A stretch of DNA of 64,000 nucleotides, taken from positions 744,001-808,000 of the forward strand of contig JAHQRK010000022.1 of the NCBI GenBank assembly GCA_019828595.1, in the 5' to 3' direction. Source of the DNA: Aphanomyces cochlioides. Taxonomy: Eukaryota > Oomycota > Saprolegniomycetes > Saprolegniales > Verrucalvaceae. The notes below the pieces were generated by a model. The model had not been told where the DNA came from. It saw nothing but the letters and a program-made list of their open reading frames with translations, and did not search any database. Both the position numbers and the translations under genes were made by a program. Below, in pieces: positions 31,599-41,535 of this stretch; position 1 is the stretch's first letter, and each line of letters starts with the position of its first letter.

Positions 31599-31674
31599 TC
31601 AGCTTCACTTCTTCGAACTTCTCCTTTGTGCTTCCAGTTTGGTAGCGATCATTGACATCTGAAACACCAAATGT

Positions 31675-33292
31675 TTAAGATAAAACAGTTTGATTCTGCA
31701 CAACGCTCCAAATACAGCGATCACTTGAGTACCATCGGGTTGCAACAGGCAGACTCAAGGCATGACGAGGTTCACCCTTTGGAATCAAGCCTTCTTGCTT
31801 CGAACGAAAACGTGAGGTCAATGCTGTGCGGTTCTTCACGAACTTGGCAACAGTTCTGGCCTTGCTCAATATAGCGTTAAAGATTCCGAAACCAAACTTG
31901 AAATCGAACAACTTCCAAATGATGAGTTTGGCAGCGTGGGCTGCACAACCATTACACAGAATCCAAGACTTCGTAACTTGGATGTCTCTCCAAGCTTTAG
32001 AGCGCGTCTGGTAACCAAAACATATTGCAATATTTGCCTGAGAAATCCATTTTTGGGCAAAATAGAATTATAAAATTGACGACAGACTGTCTGGCAAAAT
32101 ATTGAGGCTCCAAAATTTATTCCATTTTGGGCTCAAAAATGGCGTTTTCAAAATGGAGGTCCGAGCTCCATTTTGGAAGAAAAATGCTATTTTGTCCTGC
32201 ATGATTTTATCGAAGTTGCTTTTCGTTCATCACGAAAGAGCAATACTATAACTCTAGTCTACGCGGGGGTGCTTGGGTGTCAGAGCTACTTTAAGGGAGC
32301 CCTCGTCGATTCAGAAACCAGCTTTGCACGCAGTCTGTGCAGCCGTGTACCCAGTCATGAACTCTCAGTTCAATGCGTGCGCAACTGATCTCCAGGGTTC
32401 CTTCTAAAAGCACTGTCGCCACGTTTTCTGAGATGTGTCAGTCAACGGAGCAGAAAAATATCCCTCTCAGACTTCCAGTCGCGTGGTCAAATTTGTCTTC
32501 ATCCTTTACCTACATCACCTCCACAGTTTACCGTCCCCGGACGTGTCTGGTGACGACACCACTCAAAACGCCATTTTCACAAAAATACAACAATTTGAAT
32601 ATTCCAATATTTGTTGGAGCAAAATGAAGAATTGATGTTGCCAGACGCGCTCTTAGTCATTATAGACGCATTATCTGTGACGATAACACAGACTTTTCCG
32701 TCTCCACAGGCCTCTTCGATATCATTGATCGCGTCTAAAAGATGCGCACTGATAGTGGCAGCACTGTGAGTAGCATCTCCTGTTCGGACAGAGGACCAAA
32801 ACATTGGACGTGTAATTGGCGTCACCACCATGACGTTGACAACATACTGTAGTTGTTGTTGGGGTCCGACCACCCATTTGTCACGACAGTAAAGAAGGGC
32901 TGCTTGGTCAACTTCTCGACAACTGCCTTCCTTTCAAAGAGGTATACTTTGCCAAGAAGGTCCTCGCCAATTCGCTCACGTGATGGCATCTGGTATTGAG
33001 GCAATTAACGATTCATCAACGCTTGAAAGTGCTGATTCTCCACTGCACGAAATGCAAGTCCCATGCTTTGCACAACATTGGCCAGGTCGAGAGCAAATTG
33101 GGTTTGGTCGGGCGCACTTTGAGCCACTCCATTTGGGGTTGCAAGACTCGAACGTCGTGATTTTCTTGGGGTAAAAATACCACCCAAAGTGTCTGGACCG
33201 GTTAAACTTGATACTTTAGCAATCCTCTTCTTGATGAATATCCTTTTATAATTAATATTTTTAAGGGGAGGTATGACTGTACTAAGTTTCAA
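31675..33292 (-). pseudogene. Decayed hAT transposase
   Basis: Pieces in order from 33292: an N-terminal linker with FALDLANVVQSMGLAFRAVEN; a TAA at 33005; then MPSRERIGEDLLGKVYL and TNGWSDPNNNYS, which match the DUF659 start of hAT transposases; a frameshift near 32870; then KVCVIVTDNASIM (second catalytic region); an unrelated or decayed stretch (32060-32570); CNGCAAHAAKL and LPVATRWYSSD, typical of the hAT helical core. At least three disabling changes. The BED finger expected at the N-terminus is missing. Confidence 0.6.
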
Positions 33293-33324
33293 AGTGAGTT
33301 CTCAACCAACGTGCATTTCCAAAT

Positions 33325-34002
33325 ATGCTCAAGCTCTTCTGCGTCGTCATCGGTCAGGGAAGACCGTTTCCTGTGAAGATTGCTCTCGATGAGACCGTGG
33401 GAGAGCTCAAGGACATGATCAAGGTCAAGAAAAACAAGAATATAACTTGTGATGCTGACGAGTTGGAGTTTTATTTGGCGTTGACGGGTCCTGAGTCGTG
33501 GATGTCTGACGAAGACCCTAACTCGCAAGTCCTTTCTCAACCCGCTGGAGGAAACTCAGTCAATCCGTCGTGGTTGTCTGTCAAAGCACCTGAATTCCAA
33601 GTCCTTTCCCAACCTGCCGAAGGAAACAGTGTTATGCCATTGTTTGTCAATGCTGAAAGAAAAATGCTGGACACCGAGAAGCTTTCCAAGTACTTTTCCG
33701 GTGGACGTTACCCAGATTATTGCGACGACAACAAAATTCATGTGGTGGTGGTGGTTCCAGCGAAGACTGGCCAATGGAGCGCACAGGAATTGTCCACGAT
33801 AGACCCTCAGGTTCAATCAAAAGTTTGGAAGTCTGTTGTCAGAATCACTATCAAGGACTCGTTTGGCCCGATTGACGTTTCAACAGCTTTGGTAGTCAGT
33901 CTGACGTCGACGCACTTATATCTATCTGCTGGCCAACTTGCACCTGTTTCTTGGCGAAGAATATATGAATATCTTGAGTACTGGCTTCAACAGAGAACCT
34001 GA
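33325..34002 (+). CDS. Crinkler (CRN)-type effector header protein, short
   Basis: 225 codons. The first 50 residues are the ubiquitin-like CRN header: MLKLFCVVIGQG, a VGELKDMIKVKK helix, then LEFYLAL where CRNs carry the LxLFLAK translocation motif. At about 140, DDNKIHVVVVVP matches the IHVLVVVP end of the CRN DI/DWL region. Between them an internal duplication repeats QVLSQPA.GNSV (residues about 68 and 92), which is unusual. There is no classical signal peptide, as in saprolegnialean CRNs. No C-terminal effector domain is recognisable. After about 33900 a second frame stays open to 34126 with a lysine-rich tail (KKANAKRKKE), so the 3' end may be frameshifted. CRNs are intracellular effectors acting in host nuclei. 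Confidence 0.65.
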   Translation: MLKLFCVVIGQGRPFPVKIALDETVGELKDMIKVKKNKNITCDADELEFYLALTGPESWMSDEDPNSQVLSQPAGGNSVNPSWLSVKAPEFQVLSQPAEGNSVMPLFVNAERKMLDTEKLSKYFSGGRYPDYCDDNKIHVVVVVPAKTGQWSAQELSTIDPQVQSKVWKSVVRITIKDSFGPIDVSTALVVSLTSTHLYLSAGQLAPVSWRRIYEYLEYWLQQRT

Positions 34003-36355
34003 ACTATATTTGAAACTACACCCTGGAAAGAAGGCAAATGCAAAGCGAAAGAAGGAAACTACTGGTGACTCCGGTTCAATCGAATCACGCCGGCGGATCG
34101 ATTCACCAATCGACGCCATTGGCTAATAAATATTTTCAGTGATTGTGATTGGCGAAATAAAATTTTAAAGAAAGTACAGTTCCCATGAGAGAAAGTACTG
34201 TTCAAATTTTCATTCAACGAATGTATTGGCACGATTGGAGATTAATAAAAAACGAATCTAAATTGGGAAATTTCTAGCGAAACCACAATATTGTTGAATA
34301 TAAATTTTGCGGTCAAGACCACCAAGAAAATAAATATCAGAGATATATATATGTAATTTCCAAATTGGCTGTTTCTGAATAAAAATTCGATATATATTTA
34401 ACTCTGATCATTATACTAATTTTAAGCTAATACAAACACTCGTCGTCATCACTCCTGCCAAGGTCAATACTATCATGCTCCATGATGAGAGCCATCTCGA
34501 CTGCTAGAGCGGTCATTACAAAGTTTACATGTCTTGTGATGCCTAATTTAAGCATGAAAACAAGATTTTCGGTGTCCTATTGTGAAAGAAAATGAAAAAT
34601 CAGAATAGAGAGTTTTCGGGTTAACCCAATAGACAGATTTCGAAGACGCATTCCGTACTTTCCCGTACTCTATACTCTATATCTCTATATTTTGTACAGA
34701 AACTTGAATTTTATTATACACTGTAGATTGAATTTTATTATCAAAATCGCCAAATTGACGGCAACAATCCATGTACGGTTAAACATCAAATGTCCGGATA
34801 AGGCATTAAATTGTTGCAAAGTGCATGAGAGAAGCTCGTTGGTCGATTCCTTGCTAGATCCCAGAAAAGGGCACAAATCAAGCCAATATATGACAAAAAG
34901 AACTCTTGTATGCAGTGGAGTGTGCTGACGGGTCGAAAATAGCTTCATCTCGAGATGGAATCTTCCATGAAGGAATGGACCGCTGAGTGCTCTATCTGTT
35001 TGTAGAGTAGAGAAATCTCGAAATCAAGCATCCTTCTTGCTGTACCTTTTCCGTACTTGGTGTCATCTGAAGAAAAATTGTACGGGAAAAGTATGGAATG
35101 AAATTTCGAAATCTGTCTAATATTGACTTTGACTTAAGCAAAGTCCTATTGAGATAATGTCAAATTTCGGACAATCTTGTCTTGAGATTAGGAAAGTTCC
35201 TAGTTGTACTACAGAGTTCGACTTAAAGGCCCGCTAAGTCAATCACTTAAGATCCGATTCTCGGCTTATGTATTTCCACAGGATAATTAGTTTTTAGTGG
35301 AAAATGTCTATCTTTTTTGGGTCTCCGAAAACTCTCTAATATTTTACCCTGGTCATAAACGACCAAAAATGAAGTATGACCGAAGTCATGACCGAGAAAA
35401 CTCCATATACAGCAAAAATTAACTATGGTTGAAAGATTTCAGGATTTATCGATGAGTTGCACATATTCCCTCCTGATTGGACAGAAATCAGCCTATCATG
35501 ATGCTCAACAAAGTATTGGCATTTGTATCGATCCCTTTGAAATGGAGCTACATGCGGTCGATGTCGTCGGTGCATTTTGGCGACCTCGTTTAGCCATGAG
35601 GTCAGAGGCAAAGAACGAGAAGTGGCTGGTGCAGTGAACACACCATCACGATGGAATATCAGTCTATTTCAACCAATGAAACGCTAGAGTGTAGAAGTGA
35701 AGCATCTTCCAATTTATCGTTGACTTGCACTTAACATATGCTAATTTGACGACATTTTCTTAGGTGCAGTAGTAGGCAAATACGGTAGATATGTATGTAG
35801 CACGAAACTTGTGACCATCATTCTGTATAAAACACGTTTAAACACGTTTTAATCTGACTTGAAAAATGTATACAGAAAAAGGTTTTGTTCGCAAGTCCGC
35901 GCCATGGGGTGACCACGAGCATATAATCTCGTCTTTGGGGTTTTACAATTGTTAACAGTGCTTCGCGCTGTCAACTGCGAAACCCCTTCGACGAGACTTT
36001 CAATGTCGAGAGTGATGGTAAAAATTTCGTGAAAGTTTCGTAAAAATGAGAAAAATAGGAATGATGATCAAATTTTCGTGATACACTCAGTATCCATAGT
36101 TAAAAACGTGTAACAACTCTTAAAAAATCAGTGCCGAATAAATTTTTACAAACGGGTTGACGGACAAGAAAAGGGTTGCTCCTTGAAATCGGCCGTCACA
36201 CAGCATCATCGGTTTATCGATCTTTGGAAGACGTGGGACAGTAACATGACAGTGCATTTTGTGTCTCTACAGTGAAAGACACCAAAAGACTTTGGCACGA
36301 CAAAGAGTATCTGTATAGAACAGTTTTCATTTTCTACTGAAAGTGAAAAGCTCCA
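34003..36355. other. Long AT-rich intergenic region
   Basis: 2.3 kb with no supportable gene. CCAAT-type motifs at 34108-34155. An imperfect hairpin at about 35936-35987 (GGGGTTTT ... GAAACCCC). The 70-codon ORF at 35425 has no domain. Confidence 0.5.
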
Positions 36356-36832
36356 ATGTCTTCCCCAAGCACATCGGCGTTTGCCGAATCAAGCCCCTCA
36401 ATGCAGCATGCACACATCGGGCGTCCTCTCCGTGAAGTATGGACTCTTTTCAAAGTGGTAACCAAGCGATCAAAAGAGAAGAAGAAAAACCACCCCGACA
36501 TACGCTGCAGAGCATGCAATGCGTTCAAACGCAATGCCCAAGTAGAGCGCTTGATCAAGCACATTCTTCAATGTGAAAACACTGCTGCACCAATAAAGGC
36601 TCTATGGACCACCGATGATACGAAGAAGCGCAAAAGTCGAACAAAAACAAAGAGGAAAAAGTATCATTCTCCGGAATTTGTGGGCGATTTTATCAAGAGC
36701 ATTTGTGGGACAAATTGTCCCAAATTTTCAAGAAAATCAAAATTTTCTTGTCAGTTGTTTTCATACATTTTCATGATCACATATAATTTTTACGGATTTT
36801 GTGGGACAGAGTCTCACACTATAAATTTATAG
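36356..36832 (+). pseudogene. BED zinc-finger fragment of a hAT element
   Basis: 158 codons. GRPLREVWTLF starts a BED-type finger with CRACNAFKRN then a VERLIKHILQC end, giving C-x2-C ... H-x3-C. This is the usual N-terminus of hAT transposases. A basic stretch (KKRKSRTKTKRKK) follows, then random hydrophobic sequence after about 36720. No hAT catalytic core follows on this strand, so it is a truncated copy. A small hairpin (CAAGAAAAT ... ATTTTCTTG) lies at 36729-36750. Confidence 0.5.
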
Positions 36833-37882
36833 GGTTTTGACGATCTGTTGTGAAAGTGCCAAAATGACAGCTCCGATCGAGGAACACTGTTCTTGTGAAG
36901 CAAACTTCCAGAGCTAGGAGCTAAGACTAATGCTTATACAGTTTGAGTAAGCTTTAAGTCCATAATTGAAGATAGCCCAGATTTGATCTGGGCAACACCA
37001 TTCATGAATGAACCACCGCAGAGACACTGGTGTTACATCATTGTTTATCAAGTTAAGAGTCTATTTAACGTAGTAAGCTCATCTTAGGGGCGCATCTAGA
37101 TCAGTGCAAGTTACGATAATTTGCAGCTCAAACACGCTCGATAAGGCGTTCAGACGTCTTTACTAGGCAAGTAGAACATGAAAGCACAGCTTATCCTTCC
37201 TTAATGTTAACGCTGTTATAAAGGTGCTAAAATCTCTTTGATCCCATTTTACTATCTATGGTGAGTAGTTCGTAGGTCGCCTCGAAGTGAGGCACTTTGA
37301 AGAGGGCTTGTAGACATCATCACTCGAGAGTCAAAGCAACTTAAGTGTTTTACTTTGCAGTTTTATGCCTTCAATACATGCGTTTTATTGTTCCAACGAT
37401 TGTCCCACAATTTCCGTCTATGAGTCATCCTTCGCCGGATTCGAATATTTAACGTCAGTGCTTTGAGCTGTGAAGATGTATGGATTCGTATGGAGTTTGT
37501 CATAAATTGGCCGTTCGGCCTATCTTGATGTTTGTGCACTTATGATATCCGGACATTTTATCCGGATCTTAATAACGTTTAGTATTTAATAGGTTCAACC
37601 CAAAAATCAGTAGGTTTAACCTATTGCAGTCTACTAGTACGTTCTAAATTTATAATAAAACTATGTGAGATCAAATTGGTCAGAATGCAGTCTACAGCTG
37701 ATGTGCACCATAGTGCATTATTCAGTCTGAGGATACCTCCGCGGAAAACCGTGGTTCGTTGGGTAAGCTTGCAAAATGCATGATGACTTGGGATTGTAGC
37801 CGTGAGGTGAGGAAGGATTAGCATGGGGCCCCGGGCGAATGCCTGGAGGCAGTACGCCCTTTTATTATACATATAACTTTAG
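36833..37882. other. Intergenic region without ORFs
   Basis: About 1 kb with almost no open frames. Two TATCCGGA motifs at 37545-37570, as in the 26565 segment. Nothing else seen. Confidence 0.5.
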
Positions 37883-38136
37883 GAAATGACTATTTCCCCC
37901 CATTTTGGCTATCCCCCCCCTAAAATTCATTTTTGATACATTTTTGCCCAGCATTTCCGACTCTTTGGGGCATGACTGTGAGCTCCTGCGATGATGCCCA
38001 TAACTTTCGCGCATTTTAAGTGTTAGCAGTAGTCAAGGGCTCTAAAATGGCGGTCGATTTTGGGAAACCAGGGCAAAAAATGTATAAAAATGAATTTTAG
38101 GGGGGAAGTAGCCAAAATGGGGGGAATAGTCATTTC
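37883..38136. mobile_element. 254-bp MITE with about 66-bp terminal inverted repeats
   Basis: GAAATGACTATT, a C run, ATTTTGGCTA, a second C run and CTAAAATTCATTTTT at the left are mirrored at the right with few mismatches and indels over about 66 bp. The interior (about 120 bp) has no ORF. The flanks do not show a clear target duplication. A pogo-type transposase remnant begins 35 bp away; a relationship is possible but not shown. Confidence 0.65.
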
Positions 38137-38170
38137 ATTATTTTATCTCATACACTGTAAGGGTGAAAAG

Positions 38171-38521
38171 TTATATTTCACACTTATCAAACTGTCGAAT
38201 CAGCTCGTACATTTCCTCGTCAAGGATTTTCGTGTGTCTCCAACAATTCGCAACGGAAACATTTTCGACTAGTCCCCATGCCGCTTTTGCCCATTTCATA
38301 GCCTGTAACACATCAACCTCAAAAATTTGACCAACCTCACCTCGCACAATTTCTTTCTCCGCATCATTTGATAACAATTCATCCAATTGCCGAACGACGT
38401 ACTTGTCCTTCAAGTCGTCGATTTTTGCGTTCAACATTCGAATGACTCCAGCATCCTGAGGGTAAAGCTGAAGGTAAGCAGTTGTTCCAGGGGGTACATT
38501 ATTGTGTGTCAAGGAGTCCAC
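38171..38521 (-). pseudogene. C-terminal fragment of a pogo/Tigger transposase
   Basis: Encodes the end of a DDE_1 domain: PPGTTAYLQ..PQDAGVI (third catalytic Asp), then VLQAMKWAKAAWGLV, NCWRHTKILDEEMYELI. It is clearly closest to the transposase at 61095-62357 (MEWATAAWEHV, NCWKHTQILDEELHELI). A two-residue insertion sits in the LQPQDAG motif. The upstream two-thirds is absent; the sequence beyond 38521 is a tandem duplication. Confidence 0.65.
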
Positions 38522-38596
38522 TCCCAGTTCTGCTGAAGGTAAGCAGTTGTTCCAGGGGGTACAGTATTGTGTGTCAAGGAGTCCACTCCCAATTCA
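38467..38596. repeat. 65-bp direct tandem duplication
   Basis: GCTGAAGGTAAGCAGTTGTT starts at 38467 and again at 38532. The units differ at only a few positions. It duplicates part of the transposase fragment and its upstream edge. Confidence 0.85.
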
Positions 38597-38926
38597 GCTG
38601 ATCCAAATTCTTAAATTGTGAGATGATTTGGATTGATCACTTGTTTCTCTTCCGAGCCTTCACAGAAAAGAAAGTACTGACTTGTGATCGGAAATCGTAT
38701 CTCGGTTGAGATATTCCATCATTTTAACCAATAAATTCAAAGTTTCTGTTTTATTTTTGATTTAATTGGATATTAGTAACTAGGCTAGTGCGCCTTTTTC
38801 TGAAAATATTTTCGAATTTTCACGGATTAAACGAAGCTCTACTAAATCAACTGTTTTGATTGGATTGAAAACTGGCCCCAAACTTCAATATTAATCATGC
38901 TGTGTTTGTCCTCCAAATTTTAAATT

Positions 38927-39293
38927 TTGCTGTCTGTTCCTGTGGTGCATGTGCCCACTGATGCTGTCAAGCGATGGTCACGACCAACGATCGCCCAAAA
39001 GTTGTGGGCTGTGTCGGTTCTGGAAAAGTGGCCAACCATCACCAGATACTCTTCCACAAGTCTTAACAAGTGGACACGCGAAAACAGTATGTTCGCGGGT
39101 TTTGAGCGGTCAAAGACCTGCAAAAAACATTGGACTTACTGGCTCGAAGGCCATTATTCCTGATGCTTACGTCATGGCCGTATACATCAGAGATATTCGT
39201 CGACAAGAAATGGCTCTTATAGCCGCTCATATGAATAGCTATTTAAGAGTTAAACATAATAGAGTGTTTGCGCATAATGTGATTATAATATAA
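38927..39293 (+). pseudogene. Possible pogo-type transposase N-terminus, frameshifted
   Basis: One frame has AVKRWSRPTIAQKLWAVSVLEKW, like a transposase helix-turn-helix start. A second frame continues with IIPDAYVMAVYIRDIRRQEMAL and ALIAAHMNSYL, like the CENP-B-type second HTH. At least one frameshift near 39150. Weak evidence; opposite in strand to the C-terminal fragment next door. Confidence 0.3.
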
Positions 39294-39638
39294 AATTGGT
39301 TATAGCTATGTATTTTCATAGGTACCTGCAATAATGCATTTTCTATAATCGTTAGATTATAATCATCCCAAAAATTCTTCGAAAAATTATATTTGTGGAT
39401 CATGATGTGAAAGAAAAAAAGTTCCTTGGATGTTGACCATGTCAAGAACTTGAAGCAAAAAAACGAGCGTGGTGGGCAAGGAACGTGCTGACATCAGGTT
39501 AACGAATAGAGAGGGTGAGCACATTCGTCGTATGTTAGAGCACCTAGAATGTACCATCTTCATTCGAACGAAATACCTGGCACTGTGCTTGAAGGAAGAC
39601 GATCAGACCTGGGGAAAATAACTTGAAATAACGTAACT

Positions 39639-39920
39639 TCACGAATTTTTGCCCAACACAAATATTTGCTCTGGTCCAATTTCACATTCATCTTTATTTA
39701 ATTTCGTCCGAGTCGACGCTTTTCGGCCATCCAAACCCTCGCGACTGAAATTTGGAACCGTTTGGAGCTTAGATGCAAGCGCATCCCAAGCCTTCATACC
39801 ATTCTTCTCCGTCTTGAATGGTAGGTCGGTATTGACCTGTACGAGCAGCAAGAAGTCGTCGTTCTCGCTCCACCACATGCGCGTATTGCCAGAGCCCAAG
39901 TCGCCATCCGCATCCTCCAT
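39639..39920 (-). pseudogene. Myb/SANT-like domain fragment
   Basis: From the ATG at 39920, a SANT-like pattern: RMWWSENDDFLLLVQV, KAWDALASKLQ and F..EGLDGRKASTR. This domain is common in oomycete transposon-associated genes. After KASTR the sequence loses sense and stops at 39639, so it is a truncated or frameshifted copy. No partner transposase nearby. Confidence 0.4.
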
Positions 39921-40542
39921 TTTTGTCGAATCACAATTTGTATCTATCTTTCTGGATATTTGCATCCAATTCGATGATATTTCACAGTTCAGCTCTAACC
40001 GTATAAATTCTAGAAGGATAGAACAAATACAGAATGGAGACACGGTCCCGAAATCTGTCTATTTTTCACCCCGTTCACAATTTAGAGTGTATGTAACAAT
40101 AAAAAAATACAAATTTGAGTGAAAAAGACAATAGTCAAAATTGCTTTCATAACATTGCATATGGCGTTGCTCGGTGCAATCGTGAATCCACAGATAAGTT
40201 GACTTTGTTGACCCTTTGGAAGCGACTGGACGAACTAACAGTAAAGAGGGCGAAAGATTCTCATGAAATTCGGATTGAAAACATCGAATATGAATTGGGG
40301 GGGGAGATGGGGGGATTGTCATGTCACTTCAGGACATCCAGTTTTCTTCGTCGAATTCTGGTTGTCCTGTGCTTCGTGGCACAAATGGCAGTCACATGTT
40401 TGTCCTGGGCTAACATTTCTAATCAGGGGCGTCAACTTATGGCACTCTTTGGTACCAAAATTTCATCTACCTGTGGATTCGATTTAGTTTGTGGGTCACA
40501 TCGAACACAGTAATATGTTGGTCATGCATCGTGCTCAATGAT
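39921..40542. other. Intergenic with foldback-family fragment
   Basis: 40058-40135 shares CACAATTTAGA and ATACAAATTTGAGTGAAAAAG blocks with the 30453-30830 foldback family. The 132-codon plus-strand ORF from 40115 has no recognisable domain. Confidence 0.4.
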
Positions 40543-41249
40543 TCACGTTTTAGTAGACAATACAAGGTCTCCAGTCGAGATGGGACATAACAAAACGACT
40601 TGAAACTTGCAAGGTATCATGTGACTTTGCAAAAATGGCAGCCATCTACTTGTAGTCTTGGGAGCTGGGCGAGGAGTATTGAAGGAGTGGACAAGACCGT
40701 CGCGGTAGAATCCTCCCGTGGATGTCACGTCCGGATTGAATATTGGAAAGACGACGCTTTCTCCGCCTTGCGTAGCTTGGCGTGGGCCATTATTGTTGTT
40801 CAAATCAGTAGCGCACCATCCTGGGCATACCATCATGGTTTTGATCTCGGGGTGGTCGGCAGCCCACTTGCGAGTGACTGCAATCACCATCGTCTTGGAA
40901 GTGCCGTAAGGTCCAATGGGGGAGGCAACATCAGGCCATTTGTACTCTGACGTGTTTCCTTGGGCGGCCGCCAGCCAGTCTTGAGCAAGCGTTTGGGGTT
41001 TAGTTTGGTCCAATTGCTCAAATTTTTCGAAGAGAGCATGGAGCTCTGGTGCCATTTGAGAGCAGTTCAGTTCCAAGCCCCATATTCCGAAGCAACCACG
41101 ATGTTAACCGAGCTATTTGGGACCTAGATACGTTATAAATGTGGAGTGGATGGTCTGGCTGCGTACCATGATTGGATGGAAGGCTGCGAGAGTATTGTAC
41201 ACACCAAAGACATTGACATCAAAGCACATTTCACGAGCAGGACTAGGTC

Positions 41250-41534
41250 TGTCTGGACTCGACTTGAGATGTTGGTGGTAAATTGAGATATGAATTATCG
41301 ATGTTAATCCTATCGAGAAAGGTGATGTTGAGTGCTTGAAGTGGAGTGCGTCAGCAGAATGGAACTTGAAGAAACGATCGTCATGAGGATGTGGAACCTT
41401 CAAACAATCGTCATGATGACGTGGAGCTTTCTCGATGATTCAGAACATCAATACTTCAACCGTGAACGTATGGATGGCATGCAAAGGGTATGAACGGCAC
41501 GCAATTGGGATGAGATGACATACACGCCATGACT
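41250..41534 (-). repeat. LTR-2 3' LTR (left copy)
   Basis: 285 bp, TGTCTGGACTCGAC to CGCCATGACT on the plus strand. It matches the right copy throughout except the terminal T, where the right copy has A. Confidence 0.93.
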
Positions 41535-41535
41535 T

